A stretch of DNA of 64,000 nt from Blastochloris tepida (lineage in GTDB: Bacteria > Pseudomonadota > Alphaproteobacteria > Rhizobiales > Xanthobacteraceae), in contig NZ_AP018907.1 in NCBI RefSeq assembly GCF_003966715.1, positions 3,026,001 through 3,090,000 of the forward strand. The letters are read 5' to 3'. The notes under the pieces were generated by a model, which worked only from the letters and a program-made list of their open reading frames with translations, searched no databases and was not told the DNA's origin. Positions 17,445 through 25,354 of the stretch are shown in pieces (positions within the stretch are counted from its first letter, which is position 1; each line of letters starts with the position of its first letter). The translations under genes were made by a program, and so were the position numbers.

Positions 17445-17598
17445 ACCAGAGGCGACAAACGCAGCCGAAGGGCGTAGCACGCGCAGTTCCGGCCCCCGAT
17501 CACGAATGCGCGCCGCGACACCGCGTGCCTTGCTCCCGCCGCGCAATCGATTCACGCTCGCGCACCGTCCCTCCCCCTCCCCCCGCGCGAGGCCCCGC

Positions 17599-17970
17599 AT
17601 GGACGAACTGCGCAAGCTTGCCTTCTTCACCGTGGCCAAGGGTACCGCGTTCGGCCTGCTGGCGATCTGCTGCGTGATGATGGGTTTCAGCTTCCTGCCG
17701 CGTCTGGCGCTGCAGGCCGGCGGCGTGATGGCGCTGGCGATGAGCATGATCCTGCTCGCCAAGGCCTGGAACATCTCCAAGGCCAACTACCGCAAGACCG
17801 AGATGTGGCTGCTGCTGCCCGATGACCGCCGCCCGCCCGAGACCCACGCCCGCTGGGCGGTGACCACCGTGCTGCGCGACGCCTACACCACCTTCGCCAT
17901 GCGCTCGGCGGGGCTGGCCTCGGGCCTGCTGGCCGGCGCCCTGATGCTGCGGTTCGGCGGTTTCGATTGA
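17599..17970 (+). CDS. Conserved hypothetical membrane protein
   Basis: A 123-residue protein with membrane helices at about 10-32, 37-53 and 101-117. Between them is a cytoplasmic-looking loop, KANYRKTEMWLLLPDDRRPP, followed by an RDAYTTFAMRSA helix. Similar proteins occur in Bradyrhizobiaceae as I recall them. The ATG at 17599 has only a weak ribosome site. It ends 21 bp before the FNR/FixK box that precedes the iron-organelle-like operon, so it is probably a separate transcription unit. Confidence 0.7.
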   Translation: MDELRKLAFFTVAKGTAFGLLAICCVMMGFSFLPRLALQAGGVMALAMSMILLAKAWNISKANYRKTEMWLLLPDDRRPPETHARWAVTTVLRDAYTTFAMRSAGLASGLLAGALMLRFGGFD

Positions 17971-17990
17971 GGAGCCCCGCGCTCGCGCGT

Positions 17991-18004
17991 TTGATCTGAA
18001 TCAA
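17991..18004 (+). promoter_or_regulatory. Perfect FNR/FixK box upstream of the ferrosome-like operon
   Basis: TTGATCTGAATCAA is a perfect match to TTGAT-N4-ATCAA, the site bound by FNR/FixK/AadR-type regulators in alphaproteobacteria. It lies 183 bp upstream of the first operon gene. If it is a class II site at about -40, transcription would start near 18038 and leave a leader of about 150 nt. Activation at low oxygen is the expected effect. Confidence 0.75.
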
Positions 18005-18186
18005 TGTGACGGCGCGCGGACGGTCCCATCCTTGACGCTGCGTGCAGGCAGCCATGCGCTTCGTCGCTCCGCCACCCGGTCCACGCATCCATCCGACAAT
18101 CCGGCCCGGCCCTCCGGTTCCGCCGCCCTTCGGGCGGACGGGACGCCTGCGGACATCCGGCGCCGGCTTCGGCGAAGGGACCGGAC

Positions 18187-18573
18187 ATGGGTTGCGCGCA
18201 CGGCTCCGACGGGGCTGCACTTGATGGCTTTGCTGCGCTCGCCGCGTCGCTGAAGCCGCTGCGCCGGCATCTCGATATCGCCCACCATGTGCGCGGACGC
18301 ATCCGCCTGCGGCTTTCGCCCGCGGGGCTCGGCCTGCTCGGGCCCGGCCTCGCCCGGCGGCTGACCGACCATGCCGCCGCCACCCCGGCCATCCGCGGCG
18401 TGCGGGTCAATCCGGCTGCGCTGTCGGTGGTGATCGACTACGCCCCCGGCCTGATCGCCCCCGATCTGTGGGGCCGGCTGATCGCCGCCGGCGACGCCGA
18501 GTTCGACCAATTGGCCGGGATCGGGCGGCCGGCGGCCGGCACAGATTCGGGAGCGCGCAATGTCGCAGGATGA
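18187..18573 (+). CDS. HMA-like domain protein with Arg-rich GRIRLRL motif (candidate fez component)
   Basis: A 128-residue soluble protein. Residues about 28-100 resemble a heavy-metal-associated ferredoxin-like fold but lack the CxxC metal motif; an Arg-rich GRIRLRLSP stands in its place, followed by a helix and a GVRVNPAALSVVIDY strand pair. The same HETSGRLRLRL-type motif opens the P-type ATPase at 19911, so both likely share a fold and role. First gene of a tight five-gene operon behind an FNR/FixK box; GAAGGGA site before the ATG. HMA-like partners of P1B-6 ATPases are known in ferrosome (fez) clusters; equivalence is inference. Confidence 0.75.
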   Translation: MGCAHGSDGAALDGFAALAASLKPLRRHLDIAHHVRGRIRLRLSPAGLGLLGPGLARRLTDHAAATPAIRGVRVNPAALSVVIDYAPGLIAPDLWGRLIAAGDAEFDQLAGIGRPAAGTDSGARNVAG

Positions 18574-18808
18574 TCTGTTCGAAGGCCTCGCCCGCGGCCT
18601 CCGGCGCGCCGGCCACATCGTCGACGAGCTGATGGACGAGCGCGGCCCCCGGCCGTTCCGGGGCGGCCGGGCGGCCGGCCTGCTCGACCGCCGGACGCTG
18701 GCGAACCGCCAATTCTGGACCGGCGCGGCGCTCGGCGCCGCCGCCATCCTCACCCTCGCCGCCATCGCCGGCCGGCGCGGCACGCCCGGCAAACAAGGAG
18801 AGCCCTGA
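18560..18808 (+). CDS. Small single-pass membrane protein in the ferrosome-like operon
   Basis: An 82-residue protein with an amphipathic N-terminal helix (DLFEGLARGLRRAGHIVDELMDE) and one membrane segment at about 53-70 (TGAALGAAAILTLAAIAG). The tail is short and basic. It overlaps the upstream gene by 14 bp and shares one base with the next start (TGATG), so translation is coupled. No family recognised; the context suggests a structural or membrane-organising part of the organelle system. Confidence 0.72.
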   Translation: MSQDDLFEGLARGLRRAGHIVDELMDERGPRPFRGGRAAGLLDRRTLANRQFWTGAALGAAAILTLAAIAGRRGTPGKQGEP

Positions 18809-19203
18809 TGTCCCGCTTCAAGCATCTTCCCGGCGAGGTGATCGACGCCGCGCTGCGCTTCGGGGCGGTCGGCGCCGCGGTCAGCGGCGGCATCGTCGCC
18901 GGCCAGCAGGTCGCCGCCGTGCGCCGGGGCGAGTCGTCCTCGCAGCAGGCGGTCGCCCGCACGCTCGACGCCGCGGCGACCGGCGGCCTCGCCTCGGCGG
19001 TGGGCGGCGCGGCCGCCGCCGCCATAGGCGGCCATGGCGTCGCGCGGCTTGCCGCATTTCTGGCCGGCGCCGCCGTCGCCACCTGGGCGATGAGCCCGAA
19101 GGCCAAGCCGGACACGCCGAAACCTGCCGACACCATCGCCGATGCCGATGCCGACGCCCTCGCCGCGCCGGCCGAGGATGCGCCGGCCGCCCCTGCCCTT
19201 TGA
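18808..19203 (+). CDS. Gly/Ala-rich hydrophobic protein in the ferrosome-like operon
   Basis: A 131-residue protein. Two hydrophobic Gly/Ala-rich stretches (about 18-32 and 54-95, with GGLASAVGGAAAAAIGGHG) resemble glycine-zipper membrane proteins. The C terminus is an Asp/Ala/Pro-rich acidic tail (DADADALAAPAEDAPAA). Acidic tails of this type could bind cations, but that is speculation. The start overlaps the upstream stop by one base. Likely inserted in the membrane that carries the P-type ATPase. Confidence 0.72.
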   Translation: MSRFKHLPGEVIDAALRFGAVGAAVSGGIVAGQQVAAVRRGESSSQQAVARTLDAAATGGLASAVGGAAAAAIGGHGVARLAAFLAGAAVATWAMSPKAKPDTPKPADTIADADADALAAPAEDAPAAPAL

Positions 19204-19217
19204 CCGGACGTTGACCC

Positions 19218-19880
19218 ATGAGCGACAAGACCGACGACAAGACCCCGCAGCAGCCGGCGTGGGGCGGCGCACCTTTCGGACCTTATGGCGCCGGACCTTA
19301 TGGTGCCGGCCCCTATCCCGGCCCCTACGGCGCCGGACCCTATGGCCCCGCCCCGTTCGGGCCTGCGGCCTATGGCCCCTACGGCCCCTATGTCCCGCCC
19401 GGCGGCGCGCCGGCGCCGGACGGGCACGCCGCGCCGCATGACGAGGCCGCCGACCATGCCCACGCGGCCTATTGGCCGGGCTGCCCGCCGGGTTTCGGGC
19501 CTGGGTTCGGACCGGGTTGGCACCGCGCCTGGGGACACCCGCCGGGCCATGGCCCGTGGGCCGGCCCATGGTGGCCGCACGGCGGCCCGGCGCCGGGGTG
19601 GGGTCCGGGCTGGGGAGCGCCGCCGCCCCGCCCGGCGGAAAAGGACGAGCCCTCGCTCTTCACCTCCGGGCTCGGCGTCCACAATGACGCGCTGATCAAG
19701 GGCGTGCTGATCGGCGCCGGCCTGACCTTCCTGTTCACCAATGAGACCGTGCAGAAGAACCTGATCGGCGCGGCGGTGAAGGTGTGGTCGACGCTGCAGG
19801 GCGGCGTCGAGGAGATGAAGGAACGCTTCCGCGACGCCGAGGCCGAGCTCGCCGCCGGCGAGGACGACCCCGCCAATTGA
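19218..19880 (+). CDS. Gly/Pro/Tyr/His-rich protein with C-terminal membrane-associated domain
   Basis: A 220-residue protein of two parts. Residues about 14-140 are low-complexity repeats of GPYGAGPYG type with many Gly, Pro, Tyr, Trp and later His. Residues about 148-210 form an ordered domain with a hydrophobic helix (GVLIGAGLTFLFTNE) and an amphipathic helix (VQKNLIGAAVKVWSTLQGGVEEMKERFRD, about 177-205), like DUF5132/YtxH-type proteins. The His- and Tyr-rich part could coordinate metal or phase-separate; unproven. Fourth gene of the operon, 14 bp after the previous stop, and directly before the P-type ATPase. Confidence 0.75.
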   Translation: MSDKTDDKTPQQPAWGGAPFGPYGAGPYGAGPYPGPYGAGPYGPAPFGPAAYGPYGPYVPPGGAPAPDGHAAPHDEAADHAHAAYWPGCPPGFGPGFGPGWHRAWGHPPGHGPWAGPWWPHGGPAPGWGPGWGAPPPRPAEKDEPSLFTSGLGVHNDALIKGVLIGAGLTFLFTNETVQKNLIGAAVKVWSTLQGGVEEMKERFRDAEAELAAGEDDPAN

Positions 19881-19910
19881 GCGCCGGGCCGTGCGCCCGG
19901 CCATGAGCCG

Positions 19911-21995
19911 ATGACCGTCATAGCTCACGAAACCAGTGGCCGGCTGCGCCTGCGGCTCGACCGCAGTTCAGCCGATCTCTGGACCCGCAGCGCCGCGCGC
20001 GTCGAGGTGGTGCGCGGCGTCAAGGAGGTGCGGCTGAATGCGCCCTGCGCCTCGCTGATCGTCGCCTTCGACGGCACGGCCGACACGCGGCGCGCCATCC
20101 TCAAGGCGATCGACGAGCCGATCGCCGCCGACGCCGTGCCACCTGCCGAAGCAGATGGCCCGGACCTCGCCCAGGTGGTGATGTCCGGCGCGCTCATGGC
20201 GCTGGCCGCCGTGCTGCCGCCGCCGCTCAGGGGTCCGGTCACCGTGCTCAATGTCGCGGGCGTGGTGCTGCGCGGCATCAGGGCGGCGGCGCGGGACGGG
20301 CTGACGGTCGAGGTGCTGGACGCCGCCGCGATTTCGCTGCCCACCCTGCGCCGCGAATACCTCACCGCCAACTTCACCCGCTTCCTGCTCGATCTCGGCG
20401 GCTACATCGAGGCCTCCACCGCCCGCCGCTCCGACCATCTGCTGCGCGACCTGCTGCAGGCGCGGCCCGACACCGTGACCATCGAGACGCCCTCCGGCGA
20501 GGTGATCGAGCTGCCCTATGACGAGGTGGTGGAGGGCGCCCGGGTGGTGGTCGGCACCGGCGGACGGGTGCCGGTCGACGGCGTGGTCGCGGCGGGCGCG
20601 GCCTGGGTCAACGCCTCGGCGGTGACCGGCGAGAGCCTGCCGGTGCCGCGCGAGGCCGGCGATTCCGTGCTGTCGGGCTCGGTGGTCGAGGACGGCCGCC
20701 TCGTCATCGCCGCCGAGCGGGTGGGCGAGGCCACCACCACCGCCCGCATCTCGCGCTACATCCAGGAAGGGCTGGCCGATCCCTCCGGCATCCAGTCGGA
20801 GAGCCAGAAGATGGCCAACCGGCGGGTGCTGATCACGCTGGCCTCCGGCGCCGGGGTGTTCGCGCTCACCCGCGACTGGCGGCGGCTCGAATCGGTGTTC
20901 CTGGTCGACTATTCCTGCGCGGTGAAGTTCGGCACGCCGATCGCCATCAAGGCGGCGATGTTCCGCGCCGCCAAAGGCGGCTGCCTGATCAAGAGCGGCC
21001 GGTCGCTGGAGGCGGTGGCCGCCGTCGACACCGTGGTGTTCGACAAGACCGGCACGCTGACCCACAACACGCTGGAGGTGACCGACATCCACCGCCCGGC
21101 CGGGGCCGCGCTCGACGAGCCGGAGCTCTTGGCGCTGGTGGCCTCACTCGCCGAGCACACCTCCCATCCGGTCGCCGGCGCGGTGGTCGATCTCGCCAAG
21201 CGGCGCCACCTCGCCCATATCGGCCACGAGGAGGTGAGCTTCCTGGTCGGCCACGGCATCGGCTCCACCGTGTGCGGCCGCTCCATCCGCATCGGCTCGC
21301 GCCACTATCTCGAGGAGCACGAGGGCATCGGTTTCGAGGGCGTCGAGGCGCTGATCGACCGCCTCGCCCACGAGGGCAAGTCGATGCTGTTCGTCTCCGC
21401 CGACGGCGAGCTGATCGGGGTGATCGGACTGCGCGACCGGCTGCGCGCCGAGACGCCGGCGGTGCTGCGGCGGCTGCGGGCGCTGGGCATCAAGACGGTG
21501 GCGATGATCACCGGCGACCACGAGGCCAAGGCGCGCCAGATCGGCACGGCGCTCGGGCTCGACCTCGTATTCCACGACCAGAAGCCGGAGGACAAGGCCA
21601 GGGTGGTCGAAGCGCTGAAGGCGGAGGGGCGCACCGTCGCCTTCGTCGGCGACGGCGTCAATGACGGCCCGGCGCTGATGGCCGCCCATGTCGGCATCGC
21701 CATGCCGCGCGCCGCCGACATCGCCCGCGCCACCGCCGACATCGTGCTGCTGGAGGATTCGCTCGACGCCATCCCGATGCTGCGCGGCCTCGCCACCGAG
21801 ACCATGGCGCTGATCCGCTCCAACTTCGCCGCCTCGGTGGCGATCAATTCGGCGATCATGGCCGGCGCGGCGCTGGGGCGGCTGTCGCCGGTCGCCACCG
21901 CCACGCTGCACAACGGCACCACCATCGCCATCCTGCTGCGGGCGCTGGCCTCGACCGGCGCCGGACGGGCGCGGCGCTCAACGCCTGTGCGGTGA
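19911..21995 (+). CDS. fezB: P1B-type metal ATPase, P1B-6-like (candidate FezB)
   Basis: A 694-residue P-type ATPase. The N terminus (about 1-65) is HMA-like but has HETSGRLRLRL instead of CxxC. Catalytic parts are complete: TGES (VTGESLPV near 240), phosphorylated Asp378 in DKTGTLT, the P1B hallmark TSHPVA near 425, MITGDHE near 530 and VGDGVNDGPAL near 580. The membrane metal motif is DYSCA (residues 333-337) instead of CPC, which I associate with the P1B-6 group. P1B-6 ATPases (FezB) load iron into ferrosomes. The gene order with an HMA-like protein and small hydrophobic proteins, and the FNR/FixK box, support this. Confidence is high for the ATPase, about 0.7 for the ferrosome role. Confidence 0.85.
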   Translation: MTVIAHETSGRLRLRLDRSSADLWTRSAARVEVVRGVKEVRLNAPCASLIVAFDGTADTRRAILKAIDEPIAADAVPPAEADGPDLAQVVMSGALMALAAVLPPPLRGPVTVLNVAGVVLRGIRAAARDGLTVEVLDAAAISLPTLRREYLTANFTRFLLDLGGYIEASTARRSDHLLRDLLQARPDTVTIETPSGEVIELPYDEVVEGARVVVGTGGRVPVDGVVAAGAAWVNASAVTGESLPVPREAGDSVLSGSVVEDGRLVIAAERVGEATTTARISRYIQEGLADPSGIQSESQKMANRRVLITLASGAGVFALTRDWRRLESVFLVDYSCAVKFGTPIAIKAAMFRAAKGGCLIKSGRSLEAVAAVDTVVFDKTGTLTHNTLEVTDIHRPAGAALDEPELLALVASLAEHTSHPVAGAVVDLAKRRHLAHIGHEEVSFLVGHGIGSTVCGRSIRIGSRHYLEEHEGIGFEGVEALIDRLAHEGKSMLFVSADGELIGVIGLRDRLRAETPAVLRRLRALGIKTVAMITGDHEAKARQIGTALGLDLVFHDQKPEDKARVVEALKAEGRTVAFVGDGVNDGPALMAAHVGIAMPRAADIARATADIVLLEDSLDAIPMLRGLATETMALIRSNFAASVAINSAIMAGAALGRLSPVATATLHNGTTIAILLRALASTGAGRARRSTPVR

Positions 21996-22067
21996 TGCGG
22001 GCGCAGCGGCGCCGAGGCCATTGTCCTGGCTCTTGCCCTGGCCGGCGCGGCGGCCGAATGTGGCGCC

Positions 22068-23264
22068 ATGCTGATCGCCAGATTCTTCGGGGCGGCCGAG
22101 CTGCACCGCGACGACAAGCTCGCCAGCGTGCGCTTCCTCAAGCCGTTCCGCGTGCTCTCCACCTGCCATGCCAATGGCGGCTTCGCCGACCATCTCGACA
22201 TGGTGTTCAACCACCAGAGCTGCGAGCCGGTGGGCCACATCATCCCGGCGCTGCACGAGGCCTACCACCAGCCGCAGCGCTACGTCGCCGGGCTGATCGC
22301 CGGCCACGGCCTGGAGGGTGCCGCCGCGGGCCTTGCCACCGCCGCCAACATCAACACGCTGGCGGTGGCCGAGGAGTCCTGTCGCGATCTGGCGGTGGTG
22401 GCGCTCGCCACCGCCGGGGTCGAGGGCGGGGCGGCGCGGGCCGGCGATCCGGCGTCCTATTACGAATATGACGGCCGCTTCGAGCTGCGCGGCGACATCG
22501 GACCCGCCACCCCCGGCACCATCAATCTCATCGTGCTCGTCAACACGCCGATGACCGCGGGCGCGCTGGTGCGGGCGGTGATGACCGCGACCGAGGCCAA
22601 GGCCGCGGTGCTGCAGGAGCTTTCGGTGCCCTCGCGCCAGTCGCCGTCGATCGCCACCGGCACCGGCACCGACCAGATCGCGGTGGCCGCACCCGCGGAG
22701 GGCACGAAGCCGCTGACCGGTGCCGGCCATCACTGCGCGCTGGGCGAGCTGATCGGCAAGGCGGTGATGGCGGCGATCCGCGAGGCGGTGGCGCGGCAGA
22801 ACCTGCTGGTGCCGGCGCGCCAATGCGCGGTGAGCCGGCTGGTCGAGCGCTACGGCTACGACATCGAGCGGCTCGCCGAGGCGGTGGCCGCGCATCTGCC
22901 GGCCGATGTCGCGGCCATGCTGCGCGACAATCGCGACGTCATCGACCGCGACCCGCGCACGGTGGCGCTGGCAGCGGCACTGATCCATGTCCACGATCAG
23001 GTGCGCTGGGGCGTGCTGCCCGCCGCCTGCTGGCGCGAGAGCGCGGCCGATCTCGGCGCGGCGCTGGCCGTGGCGGTGGCCGGCGTGCCGGCGCGGCGTG
23101 AAGCCTATCGCGCGGCGCTGGCTGAACGGCTGGCCGGCGCGGCCGGCGACGGCCCGGCCGATGTGGTGGTGCAGGCGCTGGCGCTGGGCCTGCCCGACAA
23201 ATGGACCCGCACCGCCGACATGCTGGCGGCGGTGGTGGCGCCGGATGCGGCAGGAGGGGCATGA
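22068..23264 (+). CDS. cbiZ: Adenosylcobinamide amidohydrolase CbiZ
   Basis: A 398-residue protein whose first 230 residues match CbiZ: LSTCHANGGF near 30, a GLATAANINTLAVAEE segment, PGTINLIVLVNTP near 147 and ATEAKAAVLQEL near 172. ATGTGTDQ near 200 and GHHCALGELIGKAV near 220 complete the match. CbiZ removes the aminopropanol side chain of adenosylcobinamide to give adenosylcobyric acid, allowing salvage of corrinoids. Residues about 240-398 are an extra helical part not in the minimal enzyme. It lies 72 bp after the P-type ATPase, with no other cobalamin gene and no recognisable cobalamin riboswitch beside it. Confidence 0.85.
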   Translation: MLIARFFGAAELHRDDKLASVRFLKPFRVLSTCHANGGFADHLDMVFNHQSCEPVGHIIPALHEAYHQPQRYVAGLIAGHGLEGAAAGLATAANINTLAVAEESCRDLAVVALATAGVEGGAARAGDPASYYEYDGRFELRGDIGPATPGTINLIVLVNTPMTAGALVRAVMTATEAKAAVLQELSVPSRQSPSIATGTGTDQIAVAAPAEGTKPLTGAGHHCALGELIGKAVMAAIREAVARQNLLVPARQCAVSRLVERYGYDIERLAEAVAAHLPADVAAMLRDNRDVIDRDPRTVALAAALIHVHDQVRWGVLPAACWRESAADLGAALAVAVAGVPARREAYRAALAERLAGAAGDGPADVVVQALALGLPDKWTRTADMLAAVVAPDAAGGA

Positions 23265-23286
23265 CGGCAGCGCGGACGGCCCTGCG

Positions 23287-23952
23287 TCAGTCCAGCAGCA
23301 GGTCCGGCAGGGCGTCGAGGCCGGACAACGTGGCGATCGGGTCGAGCCCGTCATATTCGGCCGGCGCGCCGGAGCGGTTGACCCACACCGGGCGGAAGCC
23401 GAACGCCGCCGCCCCGGCAATGTCCCAGCGGTTGGAGGAGACGAAGGCGATCTCCTCGCCGGCGACGCCGAGCGCCGCGGTGGCCAGCGCATAGACCTCC
23501 GGCCGCGGCTTGTAGAGCCGCACCGCATCGACCGACAGCACGTGGTCGAACCGATCGGCGAGCCCGGAGGCCGCCAGCGCGTCCGCCAGCATGTCCGGCG
23601 TGCCGTTCGACAGGATGGCGGTTGCGAGCCCGCCCGCCCGCAGCCGCGCCAGCATGCCGCCAACCTCGGGATAGGCGTCGAGGGTGCGGTAGGCCGCGAG
23701 CAGCCGGGGCTTGAGCGCGGGATCGACCCCGGTGAGGCCGAGCGCGGTGTCGAGCGCCTGTTCGGCCAGGTCCCAGAACGGCCGGTAGCGGCCCATCAGC
23801 GTCAGCGTCCAGGAATATTCCAGATGGCGCTGGCGCCACAGCGCCGACAGCTCGGCAGCGCGCGGACCGACCGCTGCATCGTGCCGGCGCACCGCCGCAG
23901 TGACGTCGAACAGCGTGCCATAGGCATCGAAAACCACCGCGCGCACCGGCAT
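23287..23952 (-). CDS. Haloacid dehalogenase, type II (HAD superfamily)
   Basis: A 221-residue HAD enzyme. Motif I is VVFDAYGTLFDV with the nucleophile Asp near residue 8, motif II is ILSNGTPDM near 117, a Lys sits in RLYKPRPEVY near 150, and motif III is FVSSNRWDIAGA near 172. This set is typical of L-2-haloacid dehalogenases, which hydrolyse 2-haloalkanoic acids with inversion. A GGGGAGGA site precedes the ATG at 23952. Converges on cbiZ with a 22-bp gap. Confidence 0.9.
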   Translation of the reverse strand: MPVRAVVFDAYGTLFDVTAAVRRHDAAVGPRAAELSALWRQRHLEYSWTLTLMGRYRPFWDLAEQALDTALGLTGVDPALKPRLLAAYRTLDAYPEVGGMLARLRAGGLATAILSNGTPDMLADALAASGLADRFDHVLSVDAVRLYKPRPEVYALATAALGVAGEEIAFVSSNRWDIAGAAAFGFRPVWVNRSGAPAEYDGLDPIATLSGLDALPDLLLD

Positions 23953-24243
23953 CCAGTCCTCCCCTGATGTCTGCCGATGGTGCCGCAACGTCGGCCATCG
24001 CGAAAGTGCCGGCGGCGACGCGGTCCCACGCTGGAAAGCAAGGCATGCATTTGACGAAGAACAGACTTGCTGCCTTTCCGGCGATCGGGCGGTCGCGGAC
24101 ATGTCGGGCGAACGCGCAAGGGCCGGCCGGCGGCGCCAAGGCCCGGCTGTTCCCGGCGAATCCGGCGCCGGCAGCCCATGCGACCAAGGAATTTATGCCC
24201 AGAACCCGCCGCCCGCCGCACACTCGCCGCAAGGAGGAGCGGC

Positions 24244-24468
24244 ATGCGGGAACAGAGCACGCGGCGCGGCGCCATTCGCGCTTTTCGGACGGAAGATGTG
24301 GCGGCGCTGGCCGAGGCGCGGGTGGCGGCGCTCAATGCCTTCGGCGACCCGGCGGGTTGCGGCGCCCGCGCGTTGCGGGCGGAACGGCGCAACAGGGGCG
24401 GGAAAACTTACGATCTGCTGCGCCACCTCGGTCTGGTGCGGCGGCTGAGGCGTCAGGCGCCGACCTGA
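24244..24468 (+). CDS. Small hypothetical protein with a strong ribosome site
   Basis: A 74-residue basic protein (MREQSTRRGAIRAFRTEDVAAL...), rich in Arg and Ala, no membrane segment. The reason to call it is the near-perfect AAGGAGGAG six bases before the ATG. It has no recognised relative. It faces the mucR-family gene and ends just before that gene's terminator hairpin. Could be a genuine small protein or a spurious frame. Confidence 0.45.
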   Translation: MREQSTRRGAIRAFRTEDVAALAEARVAALNAFGDPAGCGARALRAERRNRGGKTYDLLRHLGLVRRLRRQAPT

Positions 24469-24482
24469 CCCCCACAAACGAA

Positions 24483-24506
24483 ACGGGCGGCCGCATGGCC
24501 GCCCGT
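24483..24506 (-). terminator. Hairpin terminator between converging genes
   Basis: A perfect 10-bp stem ACGGGCGGCC / GGCCGCCCGT with a 4-base loop. On the minus strand it is followed by TTTCGTTTG, so it probably ends the MucR-family transcript; it could also act on the plus strand. Confidence 0.65.
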
Positions 24507-24532
24507 CCTGAACCCAGTCGTACCGAGGAAGA

Positions 24533-24952
24533 TCAGCGGCCCTTGCGGCGGCGCTGCTGGCCGAGGCCCATCTGCTTGGCCAGCGCCGAGCGCGCGGCGG
24601 CGTAGTTGGAGGCGACCATCGGATAGTCCGGCGGCAGGCCCCACTTCTCGCGATACTGCTCCGGCGTGAGGTTGTACTGCGTGCGCAGGTGGCGCTTGAG
24701 CGACTTGAACTTCTTGCCGTCTTCCAGGCAGATGATGAAATCGGCGGTGACCGACTTCTTGAGCGGCACGGCCGGCTTCAGCGGCTCGGCCGGCGCTTCG
24801 GTCTTGCCGCTCGAAACCTTCAGCAGGGCCGTGTACACGTCACTGATCAGGTTGGACAAATCACCCGAGGCCACCGAATTGTTGCTCACATAGGCGGAGA
24901 CGATATCGGCGGCGAGTTCGATATAATTCGACGAGCTGGAACTGTCTGACAT
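24533..24952 (-). CDS. MucR/Ros family zinc-finger transcriptional regulator
   Basis: A 139-residue regulator of the Ros/MucR family, abundant in Rhizobiales and H-NS-like in silencing AT-rich DNA. An N-terminal oligomerisation helix ([18 protein letters not shown]) is followed by the zinc-finger region with Cys in [22 protein letters not shown] and the conserved [24 protein letters not shown] block at about 90-120. The basic C terminus ends RRRKGR. A 400-bp non-coding, locally AT-rich region upstream (24953-25354) likely carries its promoter and autoregulatory sites. Confidence 0.92.
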   Translation of the reverse strand: MSDSSSSSNYIELAADIVSAYVSNNSVASGDLSNLISDVYTALLKVSSGKTEAPAEPLKPAVPLKKSVTADFIICLEDGKKFKSLKRHLRTQYNLTPEQYREKWGLPPDYPMVASNYAAARSALAKQMGLGQQRRRKGR

Positions 24953-25354
24953 TTCCTCGGTGTCCTTCTAGTGCGAACCTCTGCGCGGACGCGGAGGCTC
25001 GCCCCATGATGGCAGCGCTTTCTCACCCCAACGCCCATTCTGCTGATGTGCGACGACAGGCGTCGAATCGAGCATCCTGTGTTCTGGTTCTTCTAAACTA
25101 TATCTTCCGGCAACTTGCAAGGCGTTATTTCCGCCCAAGCACGATTGTGCTTTCGATATCCGCCCCCGCCAAGCTTTTTCCAATCGGCCATGGCCGGCGC
25201 AGGTGTAAAGCGTGGTAGTGGTGAACACTGAGTTCCGGCGTCAACCGGTTGCCGGCGTCACCGTCACGCCAACGTCACCGGCGCCTGCTTGCGCCACCGG
25301 CCGCACCGCCCCAATTCCTGATGGGGTATGGTGCGTGAAAAGAAGAGGCAAGCC
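24953..25354. other. Intergenic region between mucR-family gene and msrB
   Basis: About 400 bp without a gene. It contains AT-rich patches (around 25085-25165), unusual for this GC-rich window, and a short AAGCACGATTGTGCTTT inverted repeat near 25137-25153. It is the shared upstream region of two divergent genes. No defined promoter could be fixed. Confidence 0.5.

Noticed and set aside
16931..17598. Several short open frames between the small membrane protein genes
   Set aside because: They are spread over direct repeats and palindromes, lack ribosome sites and have no protein-like composition.
19911..21995. Copper-exporting CopA-type ATPase
   Set aside because: Both the CxxC metal-binding domain and the CPC membrane motif are missing; the DYSCA motif and Arg-rich N terminus point to another P1B group.
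21996..22067. Cobalamin riboswitch before cbiZ
   Set aside because: Only 72 bp separate cbiZ from the ATPase gene and no B12-box-like sequence is visible; a cobalamin riboswitch needs about 200 nt.
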